A program made the translations under genes and the position numbers. From Arthrobacter sp. ISL-28 (lineage in GTDB: Bacteria; Actinomycetota; Actinomycetes; Actinomycetales; Micrococcaceae), in NCBI RefSeq assembly GCF_018613875.1, contig NZ_JAGGPJ010000023.1, positions 33,441-97,440 on the forward strand: a stretch of 64,000 nt of DNA. The letters run 5' to 3'. Positions 1-6,240 of this stretch are shown piece after piece; position 1 is the first letter of the stretch, and each line of letters opens with the position of its first letter. The notes under the pieces were generated by a model. It searched no databases, was not told where the DNA came from, and worked only from the letters and a program-made list of their open reading frames with translations.

Positions 1-633
1 CTGCTGCCACCGCTGCAGGACAGGTTCGTGCCGCTCCAGGAAGTCCGTATAAAGCGCTTCCAGCGAGGGCAGATCCCACCATTGCCCAACCTTCTCGTGG
101 ATATGGCCCTCGGTCAGGTGGGTTGCCTTGAACAGGTCGACATAGTCCATGAGGCCGGCGCGTCGCAGCTGCTGCTCCACCTCATCAGCCAGGTTGCCGG
201 GGGCAATCCACAATCCGGGGGATACCTGGCCGCAGCCGACACGGGTCAGGATGGTTCGCAGCTTGTGCCGGAGGTGCCGTTGCGCCTCGGGGACCGAGAA
301 CGATGCCAGGAGCCAGGCATCGTCCTTCCGGGCGCGGCGGGGGGCGAAGATCCGCTCATCGCCCGCCGTAAAGACGTCCTCAAGTTCAGGTGAAAGCTTG
401 TAGGCCGCGGAGCCGCCTCGTCGCAGGCTGACCAGCACTCCGCGCTTCTTCAGCCGCGACACGGAGGACCTAACGCCCGCTGACTCCACGCCCAGGTCTC
501 CCAGGAGCTGGATGAGGTCGGCAACGGCGAAGGTCCCTTCCTGGTTGCGCGCGTACAAGCCATACACGGTAACGATCAGGTGCTGATGGCGCGGCATCGG
601 AGCAACGTCGGGGACGGCATCGGCCTTGGCCAT
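1..633 (-). CDS. PaaX-family transcriptional regulator (3' end outside window)
   Basis: The reverse strand reads open from an ATG at 633 to the window edge (211 codons, no stop), so the C-terminus is missing. The N-terminus begins MAKADAVPDVAPMPRHQHLI and continues into a winged-helix region (VYGLYAR, then VRSSVSRLKKRGVL), followed by the PaaX central domain with WLLASFSVPE and GLWIAPGNL. A GAGGTAGAG ribosome site precedes the ATG. PaaX proteins repress aryl-CoA catabolic operons and release DNA on binding an aryl-CoA, which fits the CoA-ligase/monooxygenase operon nearby. It lies 94 nt downstream of the small peptide gene on the same strand and may be cotranscribed with it. The family call is firm; its ligand is inferred from context. 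Confidence 0.88.
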   Translation of the reverse strand, partial: MAKADAVPDVAPMPRHQHLIVTVYGLYARNQEGTFAVADLIQLLGDLGVESAGVRSSVSRLKKRGVLVSLRRGGSAAYKLSPELEDVFTAGDERIFAPRRARKDDAWLLASFSVPEAQRHLRHKLRTILTRVGCGQVSPGLWIAPGNLADEVEQQLRRAGLMDYVDLFKATHLTEGHIHEKVGQWWDLPSLEALYTDFLERHEPVLQRWQQ

Positions 634-702
634 TCAGCTCTACCTCTAATAGTTCGGGTTTCAGTTACTGTCTTAGGCTACATCGGCAGCCCTTTGGCAA
701 GC

Positions 703-732
703 TGAACCTCGTCTAGATGAACCTCATCTAGA
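703..732. repeat. Tandem 15-bp duplication at the 3' end of the peptide gene
   Basis: Two adjacent copies of TGAACCTCRTCTAGA (703-717 and 718-732) differ at one base. The stop codon of the 46-residue peptide lies in the second copy, so the last codons and the stop are duplicated just past the gene end. This looks like a replication-slippage product; no function is evident. Confidence 0.7.
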
Positions 733-868
733 TGAAGGTGAGGCCGGCCCAGGGAGTAGTGACGGGTGTGGTGCCACCGAACACGGTTTTGAACTCTTCC
801 TCGAGCAAAACCCTCATGGACAGCTCGTGGGTGTTTTCCTTGTTTTCCTCAAAGCGTGAATCAGACAT
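728..868 (-). CDS. 46-residue peptide with double-glycine-type leader
   Basis: The ATG at 868 is preceded by AAGGAGACGACG, an excellent ribosome site, so this start is preferred over an upstream in-frame start at 925 with no such site. The product is acidic and hydrophilic for about 20 residues, then carries LLEEEFKTVFGG followed by TTPVTTPWAGLTFI. Relative to the GG it has Leu at -12, Glu at -8, Phe at -7 and Val at -4, the spacing of double-glycine leaders cleaved by C39 peptidases. The predicted mature part is 14 residues, Thr/Pro-rich, with no Cys or Lys. No maturase or peptidase transporter lies in the window. It is transcribed towards paaX and away from the thioesterase. The gene looks real; the precursor-peptide role is an inference. 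Confidence 0.6.
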   Translation of the reverse strand: MSDSRFEENKENTHELSMRVLLEEEFKTVFGGTTPVTTPWAGLTFI

Positions 869-952
869 CGTCGTCTCCTTATGAAATGCATGTAGAACGG
901 AGCACGCGATGGTTCCGCCGTTCATGCAGGTGCAATAATTCTATGACGATGT

Positions 953-1010
953 TGTGACGATCGTAAATAGATCGCGATAAATTGTTATGCTCGTTGGATT
1001 GCGATCGTCA
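953..1010. promoter_or_regulatory. Operator-like sites between peptide gene and thioesterase gene
   Basis: TGTGACGATCGTAAA at 953-967 has the palindromic core ACGATCGT (957-964). A second, inverted partial copy GCGATCGTCA is at 1001-1010. The 15-mer recurs exactly at 2121-2135 in the other divergent promoter region of this island. On the reverse strand the first site overlaps a plausible -35 for the peptide gene, with TAGAAT about 18 nt further on. PaaX is the obvious candidate binder, but this is not shown by sequence alone. Confidence 0.6.
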
Positions 1011-1051
1011 GTCTTGAGATATCCTGAATCTCGGAACCGAAAGGAGCCCCT

Positions 1052-1486
1052 GTGGACGCCATGTCCCGGCTGAACCCCCGTGCCAGTATCGAGCGCACCG
1101 TGGAGTGGGTGGATACGGATGCGTCCGGCCATCAGCACAATTCGGCCGTCATGCGCTGGGTGGAGTCCGCCGAGGCCGAGCTGTTCCTGCGCACGCTCCA
1201 GTTGCCCGACTATTTTCCCAGCGTGCCCCGCATCCACCAGGAGATCCACTTCAAGGCCAAACTCTGGTTCGGTCAGGGGATCACCGCAACGGTCGGCATT
1301 TCCAAACTGGGCAGGACCTCGATGACCTACGCCTTTGAAATCCACGGTCATCCGCACGGCGAATTGCCTGGCGGCCTGGCTGCTTTCGGGACTGTGACCG
1401 TGGCCCATGTTCCGCCCGGGTTCCAGAAGGCACAACCCTGGCCTGCCGCCGTCGTGGATGCGGTTGCTTCCGCGAGAGACGAGTAG
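1052..1486 (+). CDS. Hotdog-fold (4HBT-like) acyl-CoA thioesterase
   Basis: This 144-residue protein has the 4-hydroxybenzoyl-CoA thioesterase signature near its N-terminus (VEWVDTDASGHQHNSAVMRW, then a helix with ESAEAELF). The length is normal for a single hotdog domain. AAGGAG at 1041-1046 sits 5 nt before the GTG at 1052 and 14 nt before an ATG at 1061, so the GTG start is preferred. Its likely role is hydrolysis of an aromatic CoA thioester in the pathway encoded downstream, either to release the free acid or to recycle trapped CoA. It is divergent from the peptide gene and shares its operator-containing promoter region. The specific substrate is unknown. Confidence 0.82.
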   Translation: MDAMSRLNPRASIERTVEWVDTDASGHQHNSAVMRWVESAEAELFLRTLQLPDYFPSVPRIHQEIHFKAKLWFGQGITATVGISKLGRTSMTYAFEIHGHPHGELPGGLAAFGTVTVAHVPPGFQKAQPWPAAVVDAVASARDE

Positions 1487-1525
1487 CGGGTTCAAGGCAA
1501 CAGCGCCGGATTCCTGACACAAAAA

Positions 1526-1580
1526 GAACCTCCGGCAAAGCCGGCGGCTCAATCAGAGCCGGTGGCTTTGCCGGAGGTTC
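1526..1580. terminator. Bidirectional terminator between convergent genes
   Basis: A 25-bp inverted repeat (1526-1550 and 1556-1580) with two mismatches and a 5-nt AATCA loop lies between the convergent thioesterase and RidA-like genes. An A-run at 1521-1525 supplies a U-tract for reverse-strand transcripts. Confidence 0.8.
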
Positions 1581-1636
1581 CTGTCCAGATATTGGGGGAG
1601 TTCCCGCCTTCGGGAGTCCCTGATGTCTGGCTGGCT

Positions 1637-2035
1637 TCAGTGATCCCGAATAACGGCGATTCCCTGGATCTCTATCATTGCTTCCTTCTGCCACAGGCGG
1701 CTGACTCCGATTCCTGCCATGGCCGGATATTCCGAGCCTGCCATTTCGCGCCAGATCCGCCCGATTTCCTTCCCGTGCGCCATGTAGTCATCGACGTCGG
1801 TCAGGTAGATGGTGACGCTGACCAGATCCTCGGGCTGACCACCGGCTGCCGCCAACGTGGTCAGCACGTTCGAGAATGCCTGCCTGAACTGTTCCACAAT
1901 GCCGCCGGGGACGATCTGCATATCGCGATCCAGGGCGGTCTGGCCACCCAGGTATACCGCGTTTCCGGCAAGGATGCCGTGGGCGTAACCGGACGGCTTG
2001 GGCAGTGCTTCGGGGTTGACGGTCCTCTTGCTCAT
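1637..2035 (-). CDS. RidA-like (YjgF/YER057c/UK114) family protein
   Basis: This 132-residue protein starts at the ATG at 2035, with AGGAGGAGCAGC just upstream. It shows the RidA pattern: ILAGNAVYLGGQTALD near the N-terminus, a central QAFSNVLTTLAAAGG helix, VTIYLTDVDDY, and EIQGIAVI at the end. In canonical RidA an Arg in the motif PARSxVEVxxLP holds the imine substrate. Here the motif reads PAMAGIGVSRL, with Met in that position, so it may not be a standard 2-iminoacid deaminase. Its place in an amino-aromatic pathway suggests a role on an enamine or imine intermediate. It is divergent from the main operon and shares the operator at 2121-2135. Confidence 0.85.
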   Translation of the reverse strand: MSKRTVNPEALPKPSGYAHGILAGNAVYLGGQTALDRDMQIVPGGIVEQFRQAFSNVLTTLAAAGGQPEDLVSVTIYLTDVDDYMAHGKEIGRIWREMAGSEYPAMAGIGVSRLWQKEAMIEIQGIAVIRDH

Positions 2036-2120
2036 GCTGCTCCTCCTGAAAGTGAGTGGTTTTCCTGCTAGCGAAAAAGACCCTTGTTTGAATCCTTTCC
2101 GTCGTGCTACCTTGAGCATA

Positions 2121-2135
2121 TGTGACGATCGTAAA
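2121..2135. promoter_or_regulatory. Second copy of TGTGACGATCGTAAA operator-like site
   Basis: This is an exact 15-nt match to 953-967 with the same palindromic core (2125-2132). It lies between the divergent RidA-like gene (start 2035) and the ligase/monooxygenase operon (start 2195). Exact conservation over 1.1 kb in unrelated intergenic DNA strongly suggests binding by one pathway regulator. Confidence 0.65.
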
Positions 2136-2194
2136 AAAGTCGACATATCAAAAAACTCAAAGTAACCGAGTACAGATCGAAGGGAATCAGACGG

Positions 2195-3127
2195 ATGAAA
2201 CTGGCCACACTCCGCACCAGCGGGGACGGTACGACGGCGGTCATTGGCCTGGGCGCCGATGCGTTTCTGCCGCTGCCCTACTCGAACGTCGGAGCGCTCC
2301 TGGCCGATCCGAACTGGCGGGCTACAGTCGGGGCAGCGATTGGGGCCACGGATTCTCCCGAACGTCCGGGGGCGAATGTAGTGCCCAAGGGCACGGCGGT
2401 GATAGACGCCGGCAACGCTGTATTTGCGCCACTGGTGCCCGAAGCCGGCAAGGTCATCTGCTGCGGCTTGAACTACGGTGACCACATTCAGGAGATGGGC
2501 CGGGATCTTCCCGAGTACCCGACCCTCTTCGCTAAGCATGCGGACACTCTCACCGGCGCAACGGACACGGTCGAAATCCTCGGAAGCGAGAAAGTCGACT
2601 GGGAAGCCGAACTGGCCGTCGTCGTCGGAAGCGTCCTCTTTCAGGCCAGCGAAGAGCAGGCGCAGGATGGGATCGCCGGCTACACCGTGGCCAACGATGT
2701 ATCTATGCGCGACTGGCAGAACCGCACCCTGCAGTGGTTCCAAGGCAAGGCCTTCGACGCCACGACTCCGGTTGGGCCGGTCCTGGTCACACCCGAGGAC
2801 GTGACAGGAGGCTTTGAGGTTCGCGGCTACGTGAACGGCGAACTGGTGCAGGCAGGGAACACCAGAACGCTGGTCTTCAGTCCTGCGCGCCTTCTGTCCT
2901 ACATCTCACAGTTCACCATCCTCCGTCCGGGGGACCTCGTCCTGACGGGCACACCCGGGGGAGTGGGTATGGGAATGATCCCTCCGCGCTTCCTGCAGGA
3001 CGGAGACGTCCTGACAACAGAAATTCCTGGCATCGGACGCCTGGAGAATACGATCCGGATCCATCAAAACGAGGGCGCTGCCGCCATGCGCGCGCCCGTT
3101 ACCGCAACCACCGCTACCAAGGAGTGA
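2195..3127 (+). CDS. Fumarylacetoacetate hydrolase family protein
   Basis: A 310-residue FAH-fold protein. After a family-typical N-terminal domain it has the catalytic stretch CCGLNYGDHIQE, the EYPTLFAKH segment, metal-binding acidic residues in DWEAELAVVVG, ANDVSMRDWQ, and the terminal LVLTGTPGGVGMG. Family members cleave carbon-carbon bonds of acylpyruvates (fumarylpyruvate, fumarylacetoacetate) or act as decarboxylases. It is the first gene of the operon 2195-8634, with the next gene 5 nt away. In gentisate-type routes this enzyme releases pyruvate and fumarate or maleate. Its presence implies ring cleavage to an acylpyruvate rather than pure beta-oxidation. The exact substrate is inferred. 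Confidence 0.88.
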   Translation: MKLATLRTSGDGTTAVIGLGADAFLPLPYSNVGALLADPNWRATVGAAIGATDSPERPGANVVPKGTAVIDAGNAVFAPLVPEAGKVICCGLNYGDHIQEMGRDLPEYPTLFAKHADTLTGATDTVEILGSEKVDWEAELAVVVGSVLFQASEEQAQDGIAGYTVANDVSMRDWQNRTLQWFQGKAFDATTPVGPVLVTPEDVTGGFEVRGYVNGELVQAGNTRTLVFSPARLLSYISQFTILRPGDLVLTGTPGGVGMGMIPPRFLQDGDVLTTEIPGIGRLENTIRIHQNEGAAAMRAPVTATTATKE

Positions 3128-3132
3128 AGACC

Positions 3133-3612
3133 ATGACCAACACCACCGAGTACCTGACCCAGGGCGACAATTCGATCTACGCCGGCCCTGACGGCAAGGT
3201 CGTCCCCGTCGTCACGCGTGCAGGACTGGAGGACACCAACACGGCGCAGTCCGGCGATTGCGTCCGCGTGTCCGGCGTCTCCATCCAGCACACGCCCGCC
3301 ACGAAGATCTGGTTCGGACAGGTTTCCAACGTTCCCGGATACCGTTCCCTGCCCCACCACCACGGCGAAGCCGAGACCGGCGGTTACGTCCTGCGGGGCC
3401 ACGGACGCATTTACTACGGCGAAAACTTCTCCGAATACCAGGACATGAACGCAGGTGACTGGGTCTTCGTTCCCCCGTTCATGCCACATGTGGAGGCCAA
3501 CATGTCCGTTACAGAGGAACTGGTATGGCTCACAACCCGTACGCCGGAGAACATCGTGGTCAACCTCGACGACGTGGCTGATGACACCCTCGCCGGATAC
3601 CGGCGGGCATAG
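3133..3612 (+). CDS. Small cupin-domain protein, candidate ring-cleaving dioxygenase
   Basis: 159 residues, starting at the ATG at 3133, 8 nt after AAGGAG (3119-3124); a GTG at 3124 would overlap that ribosome site. A single cupin barrel is evident: motif 1 contains LPHHHGEAETGGYVLRG and motif 2 contains GDWVFVPPFMPHVEAN, giving the expected His/His/Glu/His metal ligands. Known gentisate 1,2-dioxygenases are bicupins of about 350 residues, so this is not a standard one. Small monocupins can be ring-cleavage dioxygenases, isomerases or quercetinase-like enzymes. Its place between an FAH hydrolase and a thioesterase makes ring opening of the hydroxylated product the best guess. Confidence 0.8.
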   Translation: MTNTTEYLTQGDNSIYAGPDGKVVPVVTRAGLEDTNTAQSGDCVRVSGVSIQHTPATKIWFGQVSNVPGYRSLPHHHGEAETGGYVLRGHGRIYYGENFSEYQDMNAGDWVFVPPFMPHVEANMSVTEELVWLTTRTPENIVVNLDDVADDTLAGYRRA

Positions 3613-3616
3613 CGCC

Positions 3617-4534
3617 ATGAATGCCACAACACCGGCCAAGACGCTGACGTCAGCCACGTTTCTCCGTGCCGTGGAGTTGACTCAGGTTCCGGCCCAGGTG
3701 CATGAAGAAGCCTATGAGGCTGTCACCCAGTACGTTCCCTGGCCCAAGGCCTATGGGGGAGACATGGTGGCACAGTCGGCGGCAGCCATGATGCTCTCGG
3801 TGGAAAACGACCGGGCGCTCCATTCCATGCACAGCTACTTCATGCGTCCTGTGGATGTCGGAGCGACCGTGCGGTACGAGGTTGAGCACCTGCGCGATGG
3901 ACGCGGCTACTCCACGCGAAGCGTACGCGGCTACCAGAACGGTAAGACCGTCTTTGTGGCCATGGGATCCTTTCAGGTTCCCGAAGACGGTTTCGACTAC
4001 CAGTCCGCCGTTCCCGCGGCAGCGGCTCCCACCGGACTCGATCCGGAATCGCTGCGCAGTGCGGCTGAGGTTCTGGCCGGCGTCGATGGCCCTGCCGCGG
4101 AATACTGGTCCAGCGGGCGAAGCTTCGACATGCGTCACGTCCCGGGCCCCGTCTATGTGGAGGTCGAGGGCGGCCGAGAGGCCCACCAGGCCATCTGGGT
4201 GAAGGCTTTCGATGGCCTGCCAGACCTCGGGGATCAGCGAATGAACGCCAACCTGCACCGTGCAGCCCTGGCCTATGTGTGTGACTACACCATCCTGGAG
4301 CCTCTCCTCCGGGCTCAGGGCCTGCACTGGTCCTCACCCGGCCTCACCACGGCCAGCCTGGACCACTCCATGTGGTTCCACCGTGATGGACACGCGGACG
4401 AATGGGTGCTGTACGCGCAGAAGGCCATTTCCGGGCAGAGCAACCGGGGAATGGCTCTCGGCCATTTCTTCGACCGGGACGGCCGTCTCCTGGCCACCGT
4501 CGCCCAAGAGGGCATGATCCGTCCCGGATCCTAA
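3617..4534 (+). CDS. tesB: TesB-type acyl-CoA thioesterase II
   Basis: 305 residues from the ATG at 3617, 4 nt after the cupin stop. Two hotdog repeats are visible: the first contains YGGDMVAQSAAAM and HSMHSYFMRPVD, the second ends with TTASLDHSMWFHRD, WVLYAQKA and GRLLATVAQEGMIR, the standard TesB C-terminus. TesB enzymes hydrolyse acyl-CoAs using an Asp/Thr/Gln network in the second repeat. Inside this operon it probably frees an aromatic or hydroxylated acid from its CoA ester between the monooxygenase and the ring-cleavage step. It is the second thioesterase of the island, after the 4HBT-type protein at 1052. Confidence 0.9.
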   Translation: MNATTPAKTLTSATFLRAVELTQVPAQVHEEAYEAVTQYVPWPKAYGGDMVAQSAAAMMLSVENDRALHSMHSYFMRPVDVGATVRYEVEHLRDGRGYSTRSVRGYQNGKTVFVAMGSFQVPEDGFDYQSAVPAAAAPTGLDPESLRSAAEVLAGVDGPAAEYWSSGRSFDMRHVPGPVYVEVEGGREAHQAIWVKAFDGLPDLGDQRMNANLHRAALAYVCDYTILEPLLRAQGLHWSSPGLTTASLDHSMWFHRDGHADEWVLYAQKAISGQSNRGMALGHFFDRDGRLLATVAQEGMIRPGS

Positions 4535-4571
4535 TCCGACATCAGAAGCAAGAACCTTAGAAGGAGTGGCC

Positions 4572-6227
4572 ATGACGACATCGGCCCATGTGGATACATT
4601 TACGCGGGACCACCTGCCGCCGGCCTCGACCTGGCCGGCACTGGAGTTCACCCTCCCCGAGCTCCAATACCCTGAGCAGTTGAATGCAGCAGCGGTCCTC
4701 ATTGATGATGCTGCCGCACAGTTCGGCGGCGGCCGTCCGGCCCTCCTGACCCCGGATGGCACCGTGTGGACCTACGCTGAATTGCAGCGCCGGTCCAACC
4801 AGGCCGCCCAGGTACTCACCGAGGACTTCGGCGTACTTCCAGGCAACCGCGTCATGCTCCGCGGCCCGAACAACCCATGGCTCGTGGCCGCCTGGCTTGG
4901 CGTGCTCAAAGCGGGCGCGGTGGTTGTCACCACGATGCCGATGCTGCGGGCAGCGGAGGTGGCGACACTGATCCGGCTCACACGACCGGTCCTCGCCGTC
5001 TCCGACCACCGCTTCACCGAAGACTTGGTCCTTGCTGCCGAACGCGAGCCAGTCGCTGTGCTGGGGTATGGCGGCACGGACGAGGCTGACTTTGTCCAGC
5101 GGTGCGCTGCCAAGAGCGGAACCTTCACGAACGTGGAAACTGCGGCAGACGACGTCGCCATTCTGGGCCCGACGTCGGGGACCACCGGCGACCCGAAAGT
5201 CACCATGCACTTTCACCGCGATATCCTCGCGATCGCTGACACCTTTGGCCGCCACATCCTGCAGCCAAGCCCGGAGGACGTGTTTGCCGGGTCTCCGCCT
5301 ATCGCATTCACCTTCGGGCTCGGGGGCCTGGTGGTGTTTCCGCTGCGGTTTGGCGCCTCCGCGCTGCTGACGGAGCGGGCAGCCCCGGTGGAACTGGCGG
5401 AAAATGCCGCCGACGCCGGTGCCTCCATCCTGTTCACCGCGCCTACGGCTTACCGCGCCATTCTGAAGGCCGGGCGCGGAGAATTACTCAGCCGCCTCCG
5501 CATCGCGGTGTCCGCCGGCGAACATCTCCCGAGGGAAACGTGGCAGGCCGTCTACGACGCCACAGGCGTCCGGCTCGTCAACGGCATCGGTGCCACAGAA
5601 ATGCTGCACGTTTTCATCTCAGCCACCGGCGAGGACAGCAGACCCGGAACGACCGGAAAAGCTGTCCCGGGCTTCCGGGCCGCCATCCTCGATGACGACG
5701 GCGTCGAACTGGGTCCTAACCAGCCCGGCCGGCTGGCCGTCGTGGGCCCCACCGGATGCCGCTACCTCGATGACCCGCGGCAGTCCAAGTACGTCTGGAA
5801 TGGCTGGAACGTCACCGGTGACACTTTCGTCCAGGACGAGGACGGCTACTTCGTTTACCAGTCGCGCTCTGACGACATGATCGTCTCCTCCGGCTACAAC
5901 ATCGGCGCACCGGAAGTGGAGGCGGCCATCAACCAGCACCCGGACGTTCTGGAAAATGCTGTGGTCGGACGTCCCGACCCCGAGCGCGGAACCGTTGTGT
6001 GCGCGTTCGTCGTCCTGCGTGAAGGCGTGGAGGCAGATGCGGCCAAGCGCAAGGAAATCCAGGACTTCGTCAAACACACCATCGCCCCGTACAAGTACCC
6101 ACGCGACATCCGCTTCGTGGAGGAACTGCCCCGCAACCCCAGCGGCAAGCTGCAGCATTTCCGGCTCCGGCAGTATCTCGAAAGCGAAAACAACCAGCTG
6201 GCCGACGCGGCCGCAACCCAAGCCTAG
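4572..6227 (+). CDS. Aryl-CoA ligase, 2-aminobenzoate-CoA ligase type
   Basis: 551 residues from the ATG at 4572, 5 nt after AAGGAG. It is an acyl-adenylate-forming enzyme: P-loop motif GPTSGTTGDPK, core motif GIGATEMLHVF, adenylate-binding NVTGDTFVQDEDGYF, hinge SRSDDMIVSSGYNIG, and the C-terminal lysine motif in NPSGKLQHF. The GATEMLHVFIS block and the ATDTF-like substitution resemble benzoate and 2-aminobenzoate-CoA ligases rather than phenylacetate-CoA ligases. It would convert anthranilate (or a similar aromatic acid), ATP and CoA to the aryl-CoA used by the next gene. An alternative substrate is salicylate. Assignment as an aryl-CoA ligase is strong; anthranilate is inferred mainly from the following fusion enzyme. 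Confidence 0.87.
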   Translation: MTTSAHVDTFTRDHLPPASTWPALEFTLPELQYPEQLNAAAVLIDDAAAQFGGGRPALLTPDGTVWTYAELQRRSNQAAQVLTEDFGVLPGNRVMLRGPNNPWLVAAWLGVLKAGAVVVTTMPMLRAAEVATLIRLTRPVLAVSDHRFTEDLVLAAEREPVAVLGYGGTDEADFVQRCAAKSGTFTNVETAADDVAILGPTSGTTGDPKVTMHFHRDILAIADTFGRHILQPSPEDVFAGSPPIAFTFGLGGLVVFPLRFGASALLTERAAPVELAENAADAGASILFTAPTAYRAILKAGRGELLSRLRIAVSAGEHLPRETWQAVYDATGVRLVNGIGATEMLHVFISATGEDSRPGTTGKAVPGFRAAILDDDGVELGPNQPGRLAVVGPTGCRYLDDPRQSKYVWNGWNVTGDTFVQDEDGYFVYQSRSDDMIVSSGYNIGAPEVEAAINQHPDVLENAVVGRPDPERGTVVCAFVVLREGVEADAAKRKEIQDFVKHTIAPYKYPRDIRFVEELPRNPSGKLQHFRLRQYLESENNQLADAAATQA

Positions 6228-6240
6228 AAGGGACCGATCC

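Noticed and set aside
941..1552. 203-codon reverse-strand frame opposite the hotdog thioesterase
   Set aside because: It is antisense to a clear family gene, has no ribosome site and its composition is Arg/Gly-rich without family motifs.
2036..2743. N-terminal extension of the RidA-like frame to 368 residues
   Set aside because: It runs opposite the FAH gene and through the divergent promoter; the ATG at 2035 with AGGAGGAGC is a far better start.
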